From Treponema sp. (GTDB lineage Bacteria > Spirochaetota > Spirochaetia > Treponematales > Treponemataceae), in the NCBI GenBank assembly GCA_003455655.1, contig DMQP01000045.1, positions 1-6,892 on the forward strand: 6,892 nt of DNA, written 5' to 3'. The notes below the pieces were generated by a model that was given only the letters and a program-made list of their open reading frames with translations, did no database searches and had not been told where the DNA came from. The stretch's first letter is position 1; each line of letters opens with the position of its first letter. A program made the position numbers and the translations under genes. This document shows, in pieces, positions 6,471 to 6,892 of this stretch.

Positions 6471-6892
6471 GTGGCCGGTTCAACAAAAACAAGCGCAACA
6501 AGTAAAACAAAAGCCTCATCAACTTCGGCAAAAACGGCTGCCGTAAAAAGCACAAGCGCTCGAAAAACAAGAGCAAAAACAAGTGCCTCAAAAACTGCAA
6601 GTTCTAAAACAAGTTCCGCAAAAACAAGTTCAACAAAAACAAGTTCAACAAAAACGAGTTCAGCAAAAACGAGTTCAGCAAAAAAAACTTCGACAAAAAC
6701 AAAGACTACAAAAACAAGTTCAGCAAAAACAGCTCGAACTGCAAAAAAAACAGAAGAAATTAATCTTTTTGAAGAAGGGCCAGCTGTTCCTGCGGTAAGC
6801 ATAACAAGTCAGCCTGCTTTTTATGAACAGCCACAAGTTCCTCAGACGCAAAACACAACAAGTCTTTCTACGCTCGATCCTGCGCTTCAAGA
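6471..6892 (+). CDS. Lys/Ser/Thr/Ala-rich repeat protein, 3' end outside window, function unknown
   Basis: From a GTG at 6471 the frame stays open for 140 codons to the window edge. It has no in-frame ATG, so ATG-only gene finders would miss it. Residues 1 to about 95 are a low-complexity, strongly basic tail of K, T, S and A, built partly from a K-T-S-S-(A/T) pentapeptide. It changes abruptly at about residue 94 to EEINLFEEGPAVPAV and a Pro/Gln-rich stretch (QPAFYEQPQVPQTQ). There is no signal peptide. The composition resembles histone H1-like or chlamydial Hc-like basic tails, but no domain is recognised and DNA binding is only a guess. It follows the secreted TPR gene by 12 bp in the same frame and is probably co-transcribed. 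The folded part, if any, must lie beyond the window. Confidence 0.75.
   Translation, partial: MAGSTKTSATSKTKASSTSAKTAAVKSTSARKTRAKTSASKTASSKTSSAKTSSTKTSSTKTSSAKTSSAKKTSTKTKTTKTSSAKTARTAKKTEEINLFEEGPAVPAVSITSQPAFYEQPQVPQTQNTTSLSTLDPALQ
6576..6725 (+). repeat. Degenerate 15-bp tandem repeat encoding K-T-S-S-(A/T)
   Basis: Ten consecutive 15-bp units read AAA-AC(A/G)-AGT-TCA-(A/G)CA with variation. Units at 6606-6680 are near identical: 6621-6635 equals 6636-6650, and 6651-6665 equals 6666-6680. Units at 6681-6710 are diverged and the last (6711-6725) returns to consensus. The repeat is in frame with the gene starting at 6471, and the unit length keeps the frame on expansion or contraction. Each unit adds one lysine and hydroxylated residues. 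Confidence 0.85.

Noticed and set aside
6576..6725. Possible CRISPR array
   Set aside because: The units are 15 bp, directly abutting with no spacers, and translate in frame as a pentapeptide repeat.
6583..6798. 71-codon plus-strand frame rich in Gln and Lys
   Set aside because: It is an alternative frame through the repeat with no good ribosome binding site; the GTG frame from 6471 has a proper site and runs to the window edge.
6431..6802. 123-codon minus-strand frame with Val/Phe-rich repeats
   Set aside because: It is the antisense reading of the 15-bp repeat; its repeated pattern simply mirrors the plus-strand repeat, and it has no supporting start context.

Overview
The window looks like a stretch of spirochaete chromosome, most likely Treponema or a close relative. 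This rests on protein resemblance: a GAF-SpoIIE phosphatase/STAS/anti-sigma-kinase set, TPR-rich envelope proteins and a Glu/Ala/Arg-rich periplasmic TPR protein. It also rests on moderate-to-low G+C by eye and on AGGAG-type ribosome binding sites. No species call is possible from sequence reading alone. There are no RNA genes, insertion sequences, phage genes or CRISPR arrays. The window is almost fully coding.

Layout. Positions 1-2569 (minus strand) hold a partner-switching operon: a membrane-anchored GAF-SpoIIE phosphatase, then an STAS anti-sigma-factor antagonist, then a GHKL anti-sigma-type kinase cut by the left edge. A good sigma70-type promoter (TTGACG, 17 bp, TAAAAT) lies just upstream. 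Positions 2602-5613 (minus) hold a three-gene, translationally overlapped operon: a membrane-anchored TPR protein with a C-terminal Mrr-like domain, a metallophosphoesterase, and a protein with a ParB/sulfiredoxin-like domain. Positions 5614-5702 are a compact divergent promoter region. Positions 5703-6892 (plus) hold a secreted TPR/coiled-coil protein followed 12 bp later by a GTG-started, lysine/serine/threonine-rich repeat protein that runs off the right edge.

How they work together. The first operon is a self-contained signalling switch. The phosphatase would dephosphorylate the STAS protein, which then captures the kinase and frees the kinase's target; the target is not visible here. The second operon is the least understood part: its stop/start overlaps imply co-production of a membrane scaffold with a degenerate nuclease fold, a phosphoesterase and a ParB-like protein, and no function can be assigned with confidence. 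The third unit pairs a periplasmic TPR protein with a highly basic low-complexity protein of unknown role.
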